From assembly GCA_027449025.1 (NCBI GenBank), contig DAIDMK010000008.1, forward strand, positions 1 to 64,000: DNA of 64,000 nt, written 5' to 3'. Source of the stretch: Lutibacter sp. (GTDB lineage Bacteria; Bacteroidota; Bacteroidia; Flavobacteriales; Flavobacteriaceae). This document shows positions 15,817 to 24,836 of this stretch, piece after piece. Each line of letters begins with the position of its first letter. Within the stretch, counting starts at the first letter, position 1. The notes beneath the pieces were generated by a model, which had not been told where the DNA came from, ran no database searches, and saw nothing but the letters and a program-made list of their open reading frames with translations. The position numbers and the translations under genes are program-made.

Positions 15817-17742
15817 ATGAAATTTTATTTTTCAAAAGCAGTATTCATCCTATTGCTTTTTATTTCCTTATTTAGCTGCAAAAAAACAACGACTTACGAA
15901 GCAACTGAAATCAATTTTGTAAAAGAAAATTACGATAAAAAGGAAACAACCATCACTATGCGCGATGGCGTTAAATTGTTCACTGTGATTTATTCGCCAA
16001 AAGACAAAAGCAAAAAATATCCCATTCTATTGCAACGAACACCATATAGTTGTCAGCCTTACGGTGCAGATTCCTTGAAAAGCAGCATTGCGCCCAACAA
16101 ATATTTGATGGAAGAAGGAAATATTGTGGTGTATCAAGATGTACGTGGAAGGTGGATGAGCGAGGGAACTTACGACAATATGCGTGCGTATATTCCTAAT
16201 AAAAAAAGCAATAAAGACATTGATGAAAGCTCCGACACTTACGATACCATTGACTGGCTGGTAAAAAACGTAGAGAACAACAATGGAAAAGTGGGTACTT
16301 GGGGAATCTCCTATCCAGGTTTTTATTGCACCTATTCTACCATTGATGCGCATCCGGCATTAAAAGCAGCATCACCGCAGGCCTGCATTGGCGATTTCTT
16401 TTTTGACGATTTTCACCATAATGGAGCCTATTTATTGAGCTATTTTAGAGCCACCCCATTGTTTGGAACACCAAAAGACACACCATCCGATACGGCATGG
16501 TATTCCATTTCCGATTTAAAAACAAAAGACCAATATCAGTTTTTTTTAGATGCTGGTCCGTTAAGCAATTTAAACCACTATTTTCAATATGAAAAATTGG
16601 ATGAAACTTCTCTACAAAACAAAGACAAAATGGATGATTTTTTCTGGAAAGAATTGATAGAACACCCAGATTACGATGAAGTTTGGCAAAGCAAAGGCAT
16701 TATTCAGCATTTGAAAAACATAAAATCATCTGTGGCAACCATGGTGGTAGGTGGTGAATTTGACGCCGAAGATTTATACGGTCCTTTAGAAACCTACAAA
16801 ACCATTGAAAAATACAATAAAGACAATTATAACACTTTGGTTTTCGGACCTTGGAGTCACGGGCAATGGGCAAGAACAGCCGTTGAAAACAGTGTGGGAA
16901 ATTATTATTTTGGCGATTCCATTTCCATAAAATTTCAGCAACAAATTGAAACAAAATTTTTCAATCATTTCCTCAAAGGAAGCGGCGATAAAAATTCAGG
17001 TTTGCCAGAAGCTTTTGTATATGATACCGGCAAAAAAGAATGGAAGTCATACGAAATCTGGCCACCTGCCAATGCCAAAAAAGTAGCGATGTATTTGTCG
17101 GATAATCAAAAATTAACCAATTCAGAAGAAAAAGAAATCGGCATAAAATTTATCAGCGATATTAAAAAACCTGTGCCTTATTCTGAAGATATAAAAACCG
17201 TATTTACACCAAGAAAATATATGACCGATGACCAGCGATTTGCTGCCAGAAGAGGTGATGTGTTGGTTTTTGAAACTGAAATTTTAGAAGATGATTTTAC
17301 ATTAGCTGGCGATATTTTGGCAAAACTACAAGTGGCAACCACAGGAACTGATGCAGATTGGATAGTAAAAGTAATTGATGTGCATCCTGCTGATATTGAA
17401 GAAACCAACGAAAAAATGCAAGATCATTTAAAAATGAGCAACTATCATTTAATGGTGCGCAGTGAAGTGATGCGAGGGAAATTCAGAAATAGCTTTTCCA
17501 ATCCTGAACCTTTTATTCCGAATAAAAAAACAGCGGTAACCATTAAACTGCAGGACGTAAATCACACATTTAAGAAAGGCCATAAATTGCAAATCCAGGT
17601 GCAAAGCACTTGGTTTCCTTTGATTGATTTAAACCCGCAAACTTATGTAGATAATATTTTTAAGGCTAAAAAGGAGGATTTTAAAACCCAAACACATACT
17701 GTTTTCACTTCTTCCTTAATTGAATTTTCAGTATTAAACTAA
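15817..17742 (+). CDS. CocE/NonD-family alpha/beta hydrolase lipoprotein (X-Pro dipeptidyl-peptidase S15 type)
   Basis: A 641-residue exported hydrolase. The signal ends in lipobox SLFSC followed by KK. The N-terminal alpha/beta hydrolase domain has TMRDGVKLFTVIYSPKD, VVYQDVRGRWMSEG and the nucleophile elbow GTWGISYPGF (Ser165). A histidine follows in VFGPWSHGQWA, and a candidate acid lies in GGEFDAEDLYG. The C-terminal jelly-roll domain (about 440-640) is typical of CocE, alpha-amino-acid ester hydrolases and glutaryl-7-ACA acylases. The substrate, a peptide or amide/ester, is not predictable. It stands alone. Confidence 0.9.
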   Translation: MKFYFSKAVFILLLFISLFSCKKTTTYEATEINFVKENYDKKETTITMRDGVKLFTVIYSPKDKSKKYPILLQRTPYSCQPYGADSLKSSIAPNKYLMEEGNIVVYQDVRGRWMSEGTYDNMRAYIPNKKSNKDIDESSDTYDTIDWLVKNVENNNGKVGTWGISYPGFYCTYSTIDAHPALKAASPQACIGDFFFDDFHHNGAYLLSYFRATPLFGTPKDTPSDTAWYSISDLKTKDQYQFFLDAGPLSNLNHYFQYEKLDETSLQNKDKMDDFFWKELIEHPDYDEVWQSKGIIQHLKNIKSSVATMVVGGEFDAEDLYGPLETYKTIEKYNKDNYNTLVFGPWSHGQWARTAVENSVGNYYFGDSISIKFQQQIETKFFNHFLKGSGDKNSGLPEAFVYDTGKKEWKSYEIWPPANAKKVAMYLSDNQKLTNSEEKEIGIKFISDIKKPVPYSEDIKTVFTPRKYMTDDQRFAARRGDVLVFETEILEDDFTLAGDILAKLQVATTGTDADWIVKVIDVHPADIEETNEKMQDHLKMSNYHLMVRSEVMRGKFRNSFSNPEPFIPNKKTAVTIKLQDVNHTFKKGHKLQIQVQSTWFPLIDLNPQTYVDNIFKAKKEDFKTQTHTVFTSSLIEFSVLN

Positions 17743-17745
17743 AAA

Positions 17746-17782
17746 AACCAGAACCTTTGATATTTCAATCAGGGTTCTGGTT
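17746..17782 (+). terminator. Hairpin after the CocE-type hydrolase gene
   Basis: AACCAGAACC pairs perfectly with GGTTCTGGTT across a 17-base loop, starting four bases after the stop codon. There is no long T-tract, so it could be a stabilising stem rather than a true terminator. Confidence 0.5.
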
Positions 17783-17962
17783 CAAACTTAAACTACTAAC
17801 TAAATTTTTATTTCAAAAAAACAACTCCTTATTTGAGATAGACTTCTAAAACGCAGGGATTATTTCCTATTTATTTTCAAGCGGCGAATGTATGATTATT
17901 TGACTAAAAAAAAATGATATTTGTCAAGCAATGGCTTATTAATAGACATCTTTTTGAAAATT

Positions 17963-18208
17963 TTAAACAATAATTAAAATGATTCCCAAAAATATTGACA
18001 TAAAAATTAGAACCGCTGATTTCCAAAAAATATGGGCCGTTTTAAGCTCCATAAAATAAAATGCTACGCCTAGAAATTTCAGCATAAAAAGCACCAAAAT
18101 TATTGCTGCAGCCACTTTTAATCCTATATCTAATGTAACAACCAAGGCTGCCAATATTGTTAATACCAAAAGCGATATCAGTACTTTAATATACATGTTA
18201 TTTTTCAT
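17963..18208 (-). CDS. Cytochrome c oxidase subunit IV-like small membrane protein of the NO-reductase cluster
   Basis: An 81-residue protein with three transmembrane helices (about 7-25, 30-52, 60-80). The second and third follow the prokaryotic COX4 pattern, with FLGVAFYFMELKTAHIFWKSAV at the helix boundary. Such subunits accompany NorE-like COX3 homologues in heme-copper oxidase and NO-reductase operons. It is the last gene of the minus-strand nor block, 251 bases after the COX3-like gene; a TAATTTTG -7-like element at 18360-18367 could give it its own promoter. Confidence 0.75.
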   Translation of the reverse strand: MKNNMYIKVLISLLVLTILAALVVTLDIGLKVAAAIILVLFMLKFLGVAFYFMELKTAHIFWKSAVLIFMSIFLGIILIIV

Positions 18209-18459
18209 CTGTAAATATTTATTGTTTTTTATTGGGCATATGTAATGCGCTTATTTTCATAGGTGATTGTATCGTATTTGCGTTATGCACATTTCATCTG
18301 TTTATATTTTATTTTAGCGGTAACAGATGCTGTTCGCCATTAAACATTCTGTTGTTTGTCAAAATTAGTAATGCTTGATTCATTTGATAATATTTTTATT
18401 TGTTTTATGGATGTCCAAAATATTCCAATGGATTTTCAATATAATTGGTAGGCGTTCCT

Positions 18460-19041
18460 CTAAAAGATTAAATAAATTACAGGGAATAACATGAGCCAAA
18501 TAAGGTCGCACATATGCCAAAATGTAGCACTAGCCTCAAAATCTTCAAGTTCCAATTTCGATTTTTTCTTGTTTAAACCAACAAATACAGAACTTAAAAT
18601 CACCAATCCCACCAGCACATGAATCACATGAAACAAAGTCAGCATCCAATAAAACGTGAAAAAGGTATTGTGGCCAATTGTTAAGCCTGCCTCTATTTTT
18701 TCAAAATATTCAAAACTTTTTAGTAGTAAGAAGAGGAAACCTCCCAACATTGTCAACTTCAAATACAAGGAAGATTTTTCGTTGTTATTGGCCTTAAAAC
18801 TTTGTACAGATTTCGCCATAAAAAATCCGCTGGTTAACAGAAAAACAGTATTTGTCAACCCAAAAGTTGTATTTAAAAGCAACCTTGAATTATGAAATAC
18901 CTCAGGCTCATCTTTGCTATAAACGACCATAGCTACCAGAGCCATTCCGAATGTAAATAATTCCAAAAAAATGATAATCCACAATAAAATTCCGCCTGGC
19001 GGATAGTAGATGTTTTTTACGTTCACTTTGGTTAAATCCAT
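18460..19041 (-). CDS. norE: NorE-like cytochrome c oxidase subunit III family protein
   Basis: A 193-residue membrane protein with five predicted helices. It has the COX3/NorE features PGGILLWIIIFLELFTFGMAL at the N-terminus, HNTFFTFYWMLTLFHVIHVLVGL in the middle, and ATFWHMCDLIWLMLFPVIYLIF at the end. NorE homologues accompany NO reductase and improve its activity in denitrifiers, although they are not catalytic. The place between norCBQD genes and the COX4-like gene supports NorE rather than a respiratory oxidase subunit, since no oxidase subunit I or II gene is present. The symbol is assigned from context. Confidence 0.8.
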   Translation of the reverse strand: MDLTKVNVKNIYYPPGGILLWIIIFLELFTFGMALVAMVVYSKDEPEVFHNSRLLLNTTFGLTNTVFLLTSGFFMAKSVQSFKANNNEKSSLYLKLTMLGGFLFLLLKSFEYFEKIEAGLTIGHNTFFTFYWMLTLFHVIHVLVGLVILSSVFVGLNKKKSKLELEDFEASATFWHMCDLIWLMLFPVIYLIF

Positions 19042-19061
19042 ATCTTTTTAATTTAGGAACA

Positions 19062-19079
19062 GGCAGGTCACGACCTGCC
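19062..19079. repeat. Single copy of the GGTCACGACC palindrome repeat
   Basis: GGCAGGTCACGACCTGCC followed by CTAC resembles the 33-base-period palindromes at 6124-6209, sharing the GTC-R-CGAC core and the trailing CCTA. It lies in the 52-base gap between the hemerythrin-PAS gene and norE, inside a probable operon. Confidence 0.7.
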
Positions 19080-19093
19080 CTACATTTAAAATT

Positions 19094-20071
19094 CTAATCC
19101 CAGTCTAACAATCTTTTTTGGCCTTCCAATTTTTGAATTTCGGTAATATCTTGTGACATTTCAATCACGCCTTTGTATTTTTTATTGTTATCTCGAATTG
19201 CAAAATACCTGATATGGATAATTCTACCCTTGAAGTTAAACCAAAATTCAGCCACATCTTTTGTTCCAGCTTTAAATTCGGACACAATTCGCAAAACCAT
19301 ATCCACACTTTTTGGCGGATGGCAAAAACGAACCTCACGGCCAATAATACCTTTGCTTCGAGGAAAAACCCTTTCATTGCCTCTATTGTAGAAAACTACT
19401 TTATCATTTTCATCAACATAAGTGATGTCAACAGGTAAAAAGCGCAAAAGCAAATTCACCTGTTCTGGTGTCATATAACCCTCATCATAATGGAAGGTAT
19501 TGTCTAGTGAAAAGGACAAATCACGTTGGGTAAAATCTTCACTTGGATGCACATAAGCCACTTCTTTAATTGCTGGAAACGGTGCAGGTTTTTCCGATAA
19601 CATCCACCCTATTTCTTCATCTCCTTGGTAAAACGCATTCCAGTCCTCTTCAGATAACAATTCCATAGAATTTGGAAACAAGCGCACATCTTCTACGTTC
19701 AACAAACGTTTAATTCCTTCCACCAAATAAGGAATATTATCAATAATTTTGGCAGTGTTTTTTTCGTTATTGTAATCATTTATCAATTTGATCTGAGCCC
19801 TTAGATTGTCGTGGAAAGACCACATTCCCTGACTTGGGCCTTCCCATCCATGTTTTTCCAGATAAGGAAACAACTGATTTTCTTTACGGGCAAAACGTTT
19901 TTCAATGGTTGTTAACTGATTGAAAATATTGAAATATTGCTGAAAATCTTCAACAGGATCTGCTTCTGTCAATTCCAATAATAACTCTTGAATTAAAGCA
20001 CTTTCCCTGTAATATACTTCCACAGGGTGCCCTATTGGTAATTTTTCAACGGTTGATAAAAAAGAATTCAT
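19094..20071 (-). CDS. Hemerythrin-like/DUF438 protein with PAS domain
   Basis: A 325-residue cytoplasmic protein. Residues about 10-150 form a hemerythrin-like four-helix bundle with candidate iron ligands in IGHPVEVYYRES, RKENQLFPYLEKHG and SFHDNLRAQIK, the typical DUF438 arrangement. Residues about 210-320 form a PAS domain (VDITYVDENDKVVFYNRGNERVFPRS, then GREVRFCHPPKSVD), a layout also seen in DUF438 proteins associated with NO stress. It probably senses NO or oxygen, or handles iron for repair of nitrosylated centres. The ScdA-N protein gene lies 26 bases upstream, and together they resemble a split ScdA/RIC protein. Confidence 0.85.
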   Translation of the reverse strand: MNSFLSTVEKLPIGHPVEVYYRESALIQELLLELTEADPVEDFQQYFNIFNQLTTIEKRFARKENQLFPYLEKHGWEGPSQGMWSFHDNLRAQIKLINDYNNEKNTAKIIDNIPYLVEGIKRLLNVEDVRLFPNSMELLSEEDWNAFYQGDEEIGWMLSEKPAPFPAIKEVAYVHPSEDFTQRDLSFSLDNTFHYDEGYMTPEQVNLLLRFLPVDITYVDENDKVVFYNRGNERVFPRSKGIIGREVRFCHPPKSVDMVLRIVSEFKAGTKDVAEFWFNFKGRIIHIRYFAIRDNNKKYKGVIEMSQDITEIQKLEGQKRLLDWD

Positions 20072-20097
20072 TTTTTTGAGATTTATAATTTTAATAA

Positions 20098-20304
20098 TCA
20101 GTCAGTGTGTGAAATTTTGTTCGAAATGGTTTCAATTTCATTTTTTAGAACTTCAAATTCAACGCCACTTTCCTTACAGGCAGCTTCCAAAGTTGCACCA
20201 CCTCCACAACAAAAATCTATTTTATACTTACTAAAAACATGGTCTGCGCCCATATTTTGAGCCACTACTTCTGCAACTGTATTTTCTTTTGTGATGCTCA
20301 TCAT
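20098..20304 (-). CDS. ScdA N-terminal (DUF542) domain protein
   Basis: A 68-residue protein matching the DUF542/ScdA-N domain: TVAEVVAQNMGADHVFSKYKIDFCCGGG, with the conserved Cys-Cys-Gly-Gly. In full-length ScdA/RIC (YtfE) proteins this domain precedes a hemerythrin domain that repairs iron-sulfur centres damaged by NO. Here the two functions are separate neighbouring genes. Two ATG codons in a row open the gene; the first was used. A -7 element and a 32-bp palindrome lie directly upstream. Confidence 0.88.
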   Translation of the reverse strand: MMSITKENTVAEVVAQNMGADHVFSKYKIDFCCGGGATLEAACKESGVEFEVLKNEIETISNKISHTD

Positions 20305-20324
20305 TTTGTGTTTTATTTATGGCG

Positions 20325-20363
20325 CAAAGATACTAATAAAATACTAATTAGTCTTTTATTAGT
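20325..20363 (-). promoter_or_regulatory. Promoter and 32-bp palindromic operator of the ScdA-N/hemerythrin genes
   Basis: On the minus strand TATCTTTG (20325-20332) is a perfect -7 element 20 bases before the start codon. Immediately upstream, 20332-20363 is a palindrome with 15 of 16 paired positions matching, centred on ACTAATTAGT and flanked by AATAAAA/TTTTATT arms. The palindrome occupies the space between the -7 and expected -33 elements, which fits a repressor site. The same core precedes the Rrf2 gene. Confidence 0.7.
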
Positions 20364-20403
20364 GTGTTAATTTTATTGCTGTCTCAAATTTAATAAAGTG
20401 TAT

Positions 20404-20442
20404 AACTTTGTGAGTCTTCGTGTGTTTTCTTTGTGAAGTTCT
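20404..20442 (-). repeat. TTCACAAAG repeat, inverted copy 2
   Basis: The reverse complement contains CTTCACAAAGAAAACACACG followed by ACTCACAAAG, aligning with 15421-15457 with few differences. It lies in the 321-base gap between the ScdA-N promoter and norD. Nothing else convincing was seen in that gap (20364-20625). Confidence 0.55.
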
Positions 20443-20625
20443 GTGTCACATCAATTACAATAAGTTTCACTAAGAGCTACTAAGTTGCACAAAGAAAAAC
20501 TTCATTCGTGTTAAATAGCTCAATCAAAAAAAACCGTAAAATTTAAATTTTCAAATATCCAAAAAACATAAATCTTCCACTCAGATAAAAGGCATCTAAA
20601 AACAGTAAAAAAGTTTAGACTTGCC

Positions 20626-22392
20626 CTAAGACTGGTGTCTGATTTTTTCAAATAACAACACTAAAGATTTTAGCAATTCAACAGGTGTCGTTAAAATTTG
20701 ATAATGATTTTGACCAAACATTTGCGGCAAATAATATTTTGCCTGTGCTTCTATAGCCAGCGCATAGGAATTTATTTGACGTTCGTTCAATTCACGTAAA
20801 GCTTGTTTCACATCGTTAACGCCATATTTTCCCTCATACTTATCATAATCGTTGGGTTTTCCGTCTGAAATTAAAATAACCCATTTATTTTTGGTTTCCC
20901 TTTTATCAAGTATTGCGCCCGAATGCCGTAAGGCAGCACCAATTCGAGTATAACCACTTGGTTCAACCGCGCCAACTTTAAACTTTGCCTTGTTCCAATC
21001 TTCATCGAAATCTTTGATGGTAATATATGTGGAATGGTTTCTGGTTTTTGAATAAAAACAATCGATGGAAAAATCGATATTAAATTCATTCAAGAGTTCG
21101 CCAAATAAAATAGACACCTCCTTTTCAACATCAATAACACGATTTCCGGCAGCGTAGCCATCACTCGATAAACTAATGTCCAACAATAACAAAATAGACA
21201 AATCCTTTTCTTTTTTTCGTTTGGAAAGGTATATTTTTTCGGAAGGCGTATGACCCGAATGTACATCAACAAATAAATCGGTAATGGCATCAATGTCAAA
21301 TTCTTCGCCTTGGGTTTGACGGCGCTGAAATTTGTATTTATTGTTTACGGTGGTCAGCATTTTTCGCAACCCTATTAAAGTCGAATTATTCTTTAAAATC
21401 GTTCTTTTATAATAGGAAACATTCGATTTTAGCAGTGTTTTTGGATATACTTTACAAAAATCAGGTTTATAGACACGTTTAGAATAGTCCCATTCATCAT
21501 AAGTGATATGATATCCTGAACTGTCATGTTCGGCACTTTCAGACACTGTAGTGTTTTCTATAAAATCGGCTTGATAAACAGAATGCGCTGTATCATCAAC
21601 CCGCACCGTATATTTCATGTTTAGCTCATCCAAAGCATTTGCGTGATCTTCCAAATCATCATCACCATCAAAATCCTTGAAATTTCCCCCAAACTCTTCA
21701 GCAGTTTCCACTTTTTCAAATTGATGTTGCAGCACGGCGTCTTCTTGCTGTTTTACATCAACTTGAACAGAAATAATTTCTTCAACAGCTTTAGATTTTA
21801 TGATGGTTTTTGGCTGATCTTCCTGTCCTTTTTTAACTTCATCCGTAAAATTCTTCAACACATCGCCATCATCTTCCAAATTATTGCGCATCCATTTTCC
21901 ATAGATAAAAGAATAATCAGCAAGTTGTTCATCTTTGACTTTACTTTTATAAAATTGAATACATAAATCGAAGTATTTTTTTGTGATTGGAAATTGTTCA
22001 AACATAGATTCCAAAACTCCTAATGAAGTTTCAGCTGCTTTTTGTTGGGATTCCAATAATTCATGCTCCTGATGGTCATTCCAATTTAAGTTCAAATTTT
22101 TCTGAACCGACAAATAGACTATTCTGAATAAATAAAAGGAAATATTCTCATCTTCTGTAGGAAAATCAGAAAAAGTAACCGGAAGAAAAAAGTTATTATT
22201 TTTATAGCCACCTTCTCTTTCTGCCTCAAAAATCTCAATGGGTTCGCCAGTGATGGCACGAGCAAAAATGGTTAACCGCGGTTTCAACTCAGCCAAGTTT
22301 ACTGCATAAGCGATGTTTTCCTGTTTTTTTAGGCTGCGCCGCTTAAAGTAAAAAGCGAGTTTGGTAAACAAGTATTCATCGGGTTCGAACAT
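20626..22392 (-). CDS. norD: NorD: VWA-domain nitric oxide reductase activation protein
   Basis: A 588-residue protein. The C-terminal 220 residues are a von Willebrand A domain with the MIDAS motif LLLLDISLSSDGY (DxSxS) and the later threonine in EPSGYTRIGAALRH, ending in WVILISDGKPNDYDKYEG. The N-terminal 350 residues are helical and acidic, as in NorD. NorD works with the AAA ATPase NorQ to insert the non-heme iron into NorB. It lies 93 bases downstream of norQ; the gap holds short AACTG-type repeats at 22450-22482. Length is within the NorD range. Confidence 0.88.
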   Translation of the reverse strand: MFEPDEYLFTKLAFYFKRRSLKKQENIAYAVNLAELKPRLTIFARAITGEPIEIFEAEREGGYKNNNFFLPVTFSDFPTEDENISFYLFRIVYLSVQKNLNLNWNDHQEHELLESQQKAAETSLGVLESMFEQFPITKKYFDLCIQFYKSKVKDEQLADYSFIYGKWMRNNLEDDGDVLKNFTDEVKKGQEDQPKTIIKSKAVEEIISVQVDVKQQEDAVLQHQFEKVETAEEFGGNFKDFDGDDDLEDHANALDELNMKYTVRVDDTAHSVYQADFIENTTVSESAEHDSSGYHITYDEWDYSKRVYKPDFCKVYPKTLLKSNVSYYKRTILKNNSTLIGLRKMLTTVNNKYKFQRRQTQGEEFDIDAITDLFVDVHSGHTPSEKIYLSKRKKEKDLSILLLLDISLSSDGYAAGNRVIDVEKEVSILFGELLNEFNIDFSIDCFYSKTRNHSTYITIKDFDEDWNKAKFKVGAVEPSGYTRIGAALRHSGAILDKRETKNKWVILISDGKPNDYDKYEGKYGVNDVKQALRELNERQINSYALAIEAQAKYYLPQMFGQNHYQILTTPVELLKSLVLLFEKIRHQS

Positions 22393-22485
22393 TGTTTCAA
22401 TTTTAAGTTATTAGTTGTAAGTTTTAAGTTGGTTATTATTTTTGAAGCATAAACTGCCAACTGCGACTGTAAACTGTAAACTTTG

Positions 22486-23265
22486 TTAAATCATTAAGTT
22501 ACACAAATCCTTCAATGCTTCTGTCACTTCTAAATCATCTGTCAATGGTTCAACCACAGCGACTTCAACAGAAAGTCTTTTTGGCAAACCGCTATGAATT
22601 AATTTGGCTGCATCAACCAACAAACGGGTTGAAACTGTTTCCGCCAAACCAAGTTCAGTCAGGTTTCTGATTTTTGCGGCGATATTCACCAATTTTTTTG
22701 CAATATCCAGTTCAATTCCGGTTTCATTCACCAAAATTTCTGCTTCAATTTTAGCCACTGGATATGCGAAAGAAGTTGCTATAAACCTTTGTCGGGTTGA
22801 AGGTTTCAATTCTTTAAATCCCTTTTGATAGCCTGGATTAAAGGACGCCACCAACATAAAATCGGCATGGGCTTTAACTGTTTCACCCAATTTGTCAATA
22901 AACAATTCGCGCCTATGATCGGTAAGTGAATGTATGGCGACAATTACATCGGGTCTTGCTTCAGCAATTTCATCTAAATAAATAATGGCACCTTCTTTTA
23001 TTGCAGTTGTAAGCGGACCATCTAACCAAATTGTTTCTGCACCTTTTATAATGAAACGACCTATTAAATCTGTTGAAGAAGTTTCTTCGTGACAAGAAAT
23101 AGTGATTAATTTTTTATCTAATTTATGGGCCATAAACTCAATAAATCGTGATTTACCAGTACCCGTTGGTCCTTTTAATAAAAAGGGAATTTTATTTTTA
23201 AAGGCGTGTTCAAACACCTCAATTTCTTTACCGATTGTATGGTAATAGGGAGCTTTTATACTCAT
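22486..23265 (-). CDS. norQ: NorQ: MoxR/CbbQ-type AAA+ ATPase
   Basis: A 259-residue AAA+ chaperone. Walker A is LLKGPTGTGKSRFIEF, Walker B is GAIIYLDEIAEARPDVIVAIHSL, and an arginine finger and sensor region appear in LKPSTRQRFIATSF. The C-terminal part matches the CbbQ/NorQ_C domain (ETVSTRLLVDAAKLI). It should act with NorD to remodel or metallate the NO reductase catalytic subunit encoded just upstream. It is on the same strand with 126 bases to norB. Family length is normal. Confidence 0.9.
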   Translation of the reverse strand: MSIKAPYYHTIGKEIEVFEHAFKNKIPFLLKGPTGTGKSRFIEFMAHKLDKKLITISCHEETSSTDLIGRFIIKGAETIWLDGPLTTAIKEGAIIYLDEIAEARPDVIVAIHSLTDHRRELFIDKLGETVKAHADFMLVASFNPGYQKGFKELKPSTRQRFIATSFAYPVAKIEAEILVNETGIELDIAKKLVNIAAKIRNLTELGLAETVSTRLLVDAAKLIHSGLPKRLSVEVAVVEPLTDDLEVTEALKDLCNLMI

Positions 23266-23391
23266 AGTATTGTTATTAAAGTTTTATATGCGAAAAAAAA
23301 CCAGCGCATCAAATTATATCAATATGCTATAAATATAATCTTCAACGCTGGAAATCCATCTAAAAACTACAAAAAAAATTATTTAATTTAC

Positions 23392-24729
23392 CTATTCTTC
23401 AATCTCTAAAGCTTCGTCACTCGGTCTTCCATGTTTATAAAAATCGATGATAAAAAGTGTTATTCCCGTAGCGAACATGGTAGCGCAAAGCACCAATACC
23501 AAAAAGTGAACGGCAATTTCTTTTTGAACCAACATAAAATCCATTTTAAACTTTCGTTCTAAATAAACCTGAGCAACACCTGCAACACCAAAAGCAACCG
23601 TCATTCCAATCATACCAATATTGGTAAGCCAGTAAGCCATTCTGCCCCGCGAACTGTCGTATAATTTTCTTCCGGTCATATTAGGCAAACTATAACTAAT
23701 AATTGCAAAAACAATCATTCCATAAGCGCCCCAAAACGCCAAGTGACCGTGCATTGCAGTAACTAATGTGCCGTGGGTATAAATATTTGTTTGTGGTAAT
23801 GTATGGGCGAAACCTAATAAACCAGCACCAACAAATGAAACTATTGCAGCACCAAGTGTCCAATATAAAGCCAATTTATTTGGATGTTTTTTCTCCCCTT
23901 TTCTATACATATTAACAGCAAATAAAGCCATTGCCAAAAATGCCAACGGTTCCAGTGCTGAGAAAATTCCACCAACAACTAGCCAAATTTTATTTACGCC
24001 AATATAATAATAATGATGTCCTGTCCCCAAAACGCCAGATAAGAACGTCAATCCAACAATTACATACAGCCATTTTTCAATAACTTCTCTGTCAACTCCC
24101 GTCAATTTAATCAATAAGAAAGATAAAATACCTCCCATAATCAATTCCCAAACGCCTTCAACCCATAAATGAACAACCCACCAACGGAAAAATGAATCCG
24201 TTACCTGACTGTCAAAAGGTAACATTCCCGGCAAATAGAGCAATGCGGCAAAAAGCAAACCCATAGAAAGTACCAGAGCCGTTGTTGTTTGTTGTTTTCC
24301 TTTAAATAACGTTGTTAAAATGAGTCCTAAAAATAAGAGTACATTCACTACAACCAAATAATCCAATGGTCTAGGAATTTCTAAAAATTTTCTTCCTTCC
24401 CAAATATTAAAGTGAAATCCAATAATTGCAGTTACGCCAACCAATGCCAAACTAATCAATTGGACATAAGCCAATTTTACGTTCACCAATTCGCGTTGTG
24501 CTTCTTCTGGAATAATATAATACGCAGCGCCCATAAAACCAGACAACAGCCAAACAACGAGTAAGTTTGTATGAACTGCTCTTGCTGTATTAAATGGAAT
24601 AAATTCATGTAATCCATCCATTCCCATACGGGCAAAGCCCATAATAAAACCATAGGTTATTTGTAAAACTAGCAGCAGCATTGATAGGGCAAAAAACCAA
24701 TAGGCTACTTTTTGTGATTTATATTTCAT
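23392..24729 (-). CDS. norB: Nitric oxide reductase catalytic subunit NorB (cNOR)
   Basis: A 445-residue, 12-helix heme-copper superfamily protein reducing two NO to N2O using heme b and heme b3/FeB. Visible ligand motifs are HTNLLVVWLL in the second helix, VVHLWVEGVWE with the histidine and glutamates of the FeB site, GTGHHYYYIG with the paired FeB histidines, and AMHGHLAFWGAYGM with the heme ligands. The length suits the short cytochrome-c-type enzyme; the quinol-oxidase extension of qNOR is absent. It is paired with NorC, the electron entry subunit. A 27-bp direct repeat overlaps its start. Confidence 0.96.
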   Translation of the reverse strand: MKYKSQKVAYWFFALSMLLLVLQITYGFIMGFARMGMDGLHEFIPFNTARAVHTNLLVVWLLSGFMGAAYYIIPEEAQRELVNVKLAYVQLISLALVGVTAIIGFHFNIWEGRKFLEIPRPLDYLVVVNVLLFLGLILTTLFKGKQQTTTALVLSMGLLFAALLYLPGMLPFDSQVTDSFFRWWVVHLWVEGVWELIMGGILSFLLIKLTGVDREVIEKWLYVIVGLTFLSGVLGTGHHYYYIGVNKIWLVVGGIFSALEPLAFLAMALFAVNMYRKGEKKHPNKLALYWTLGAAIVSFVGAGLLGFAHTLPQTNIYTHGTLVTAMHGHLAFWGAYGMIVFAIISYSLPNMTGRKLYDSSRGRMAYWLTNIGMIGMTVAFGVAGVAQVYLERKFKMDFMLVQKEIAVHFLVLVLCATMFATGITLFIIDFYKHGRPSDEALEIEE

Positions 24730-24836
24730 AATGTTATTTTTATTTGTTTTTATCGGTCATTATCAATAGCTCATATTTCATTTTTGTTCTAATAAAAATT
24801 AGTCTAAGCTATTTCATAATGTTATTTTTATTTGTT
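24722..24836. repeat. 27-bp perfect direct repeat bracketing the norC-norB gap
   Basis: Identical 27-base copies at 24722-24748 and 24810-24836 begin TATTTCATAATG and end TTATTTGTT. One covers the norB start codon and leader and the other covers the norC stop codon and what follows, including a stranded ATG-AAA-TAG. The 61 bases between them are unrelated. Collapsing the repeat would give a norC-norB gap of only about ten bases. Confidence 0.85.
24789..24805 (-). promoter_or_regulatory. Shortened ACTAATT motif in the norC-norB gap
   Basis: The minus strand reads AGACTAATTTTTATTAG. It matches the palindrome upstream of the ScdA-N gene (AGACTAATTAGTA and then TTTTATTAG) with the centre shortened. 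It lies within the 61-base segment bracketed by the direct repeats. No -7 element was recognised next to it, so whether norB has its own promoter is uncertain. Confidence 0.45.

Noticed and set aside
18405-18466. Minus-strand tail reading GTPTNYIENPLEYFGHP-stop right after the NorE-like gene, as if from a lost gene or frameshift
   Set aside because: The NorE-like protein ends normally at VIYLIF. The tail has no start codon or upstream extension of its own and is too short to judge.
22450-22482. AACTG-type short tandem repeat between norQ and norD as a possible protein-binding array
   Set aside because: The units are irregular in length and sequence and look like ordinary low-complexity filler. 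No palindromy or spacing pattern is seen.
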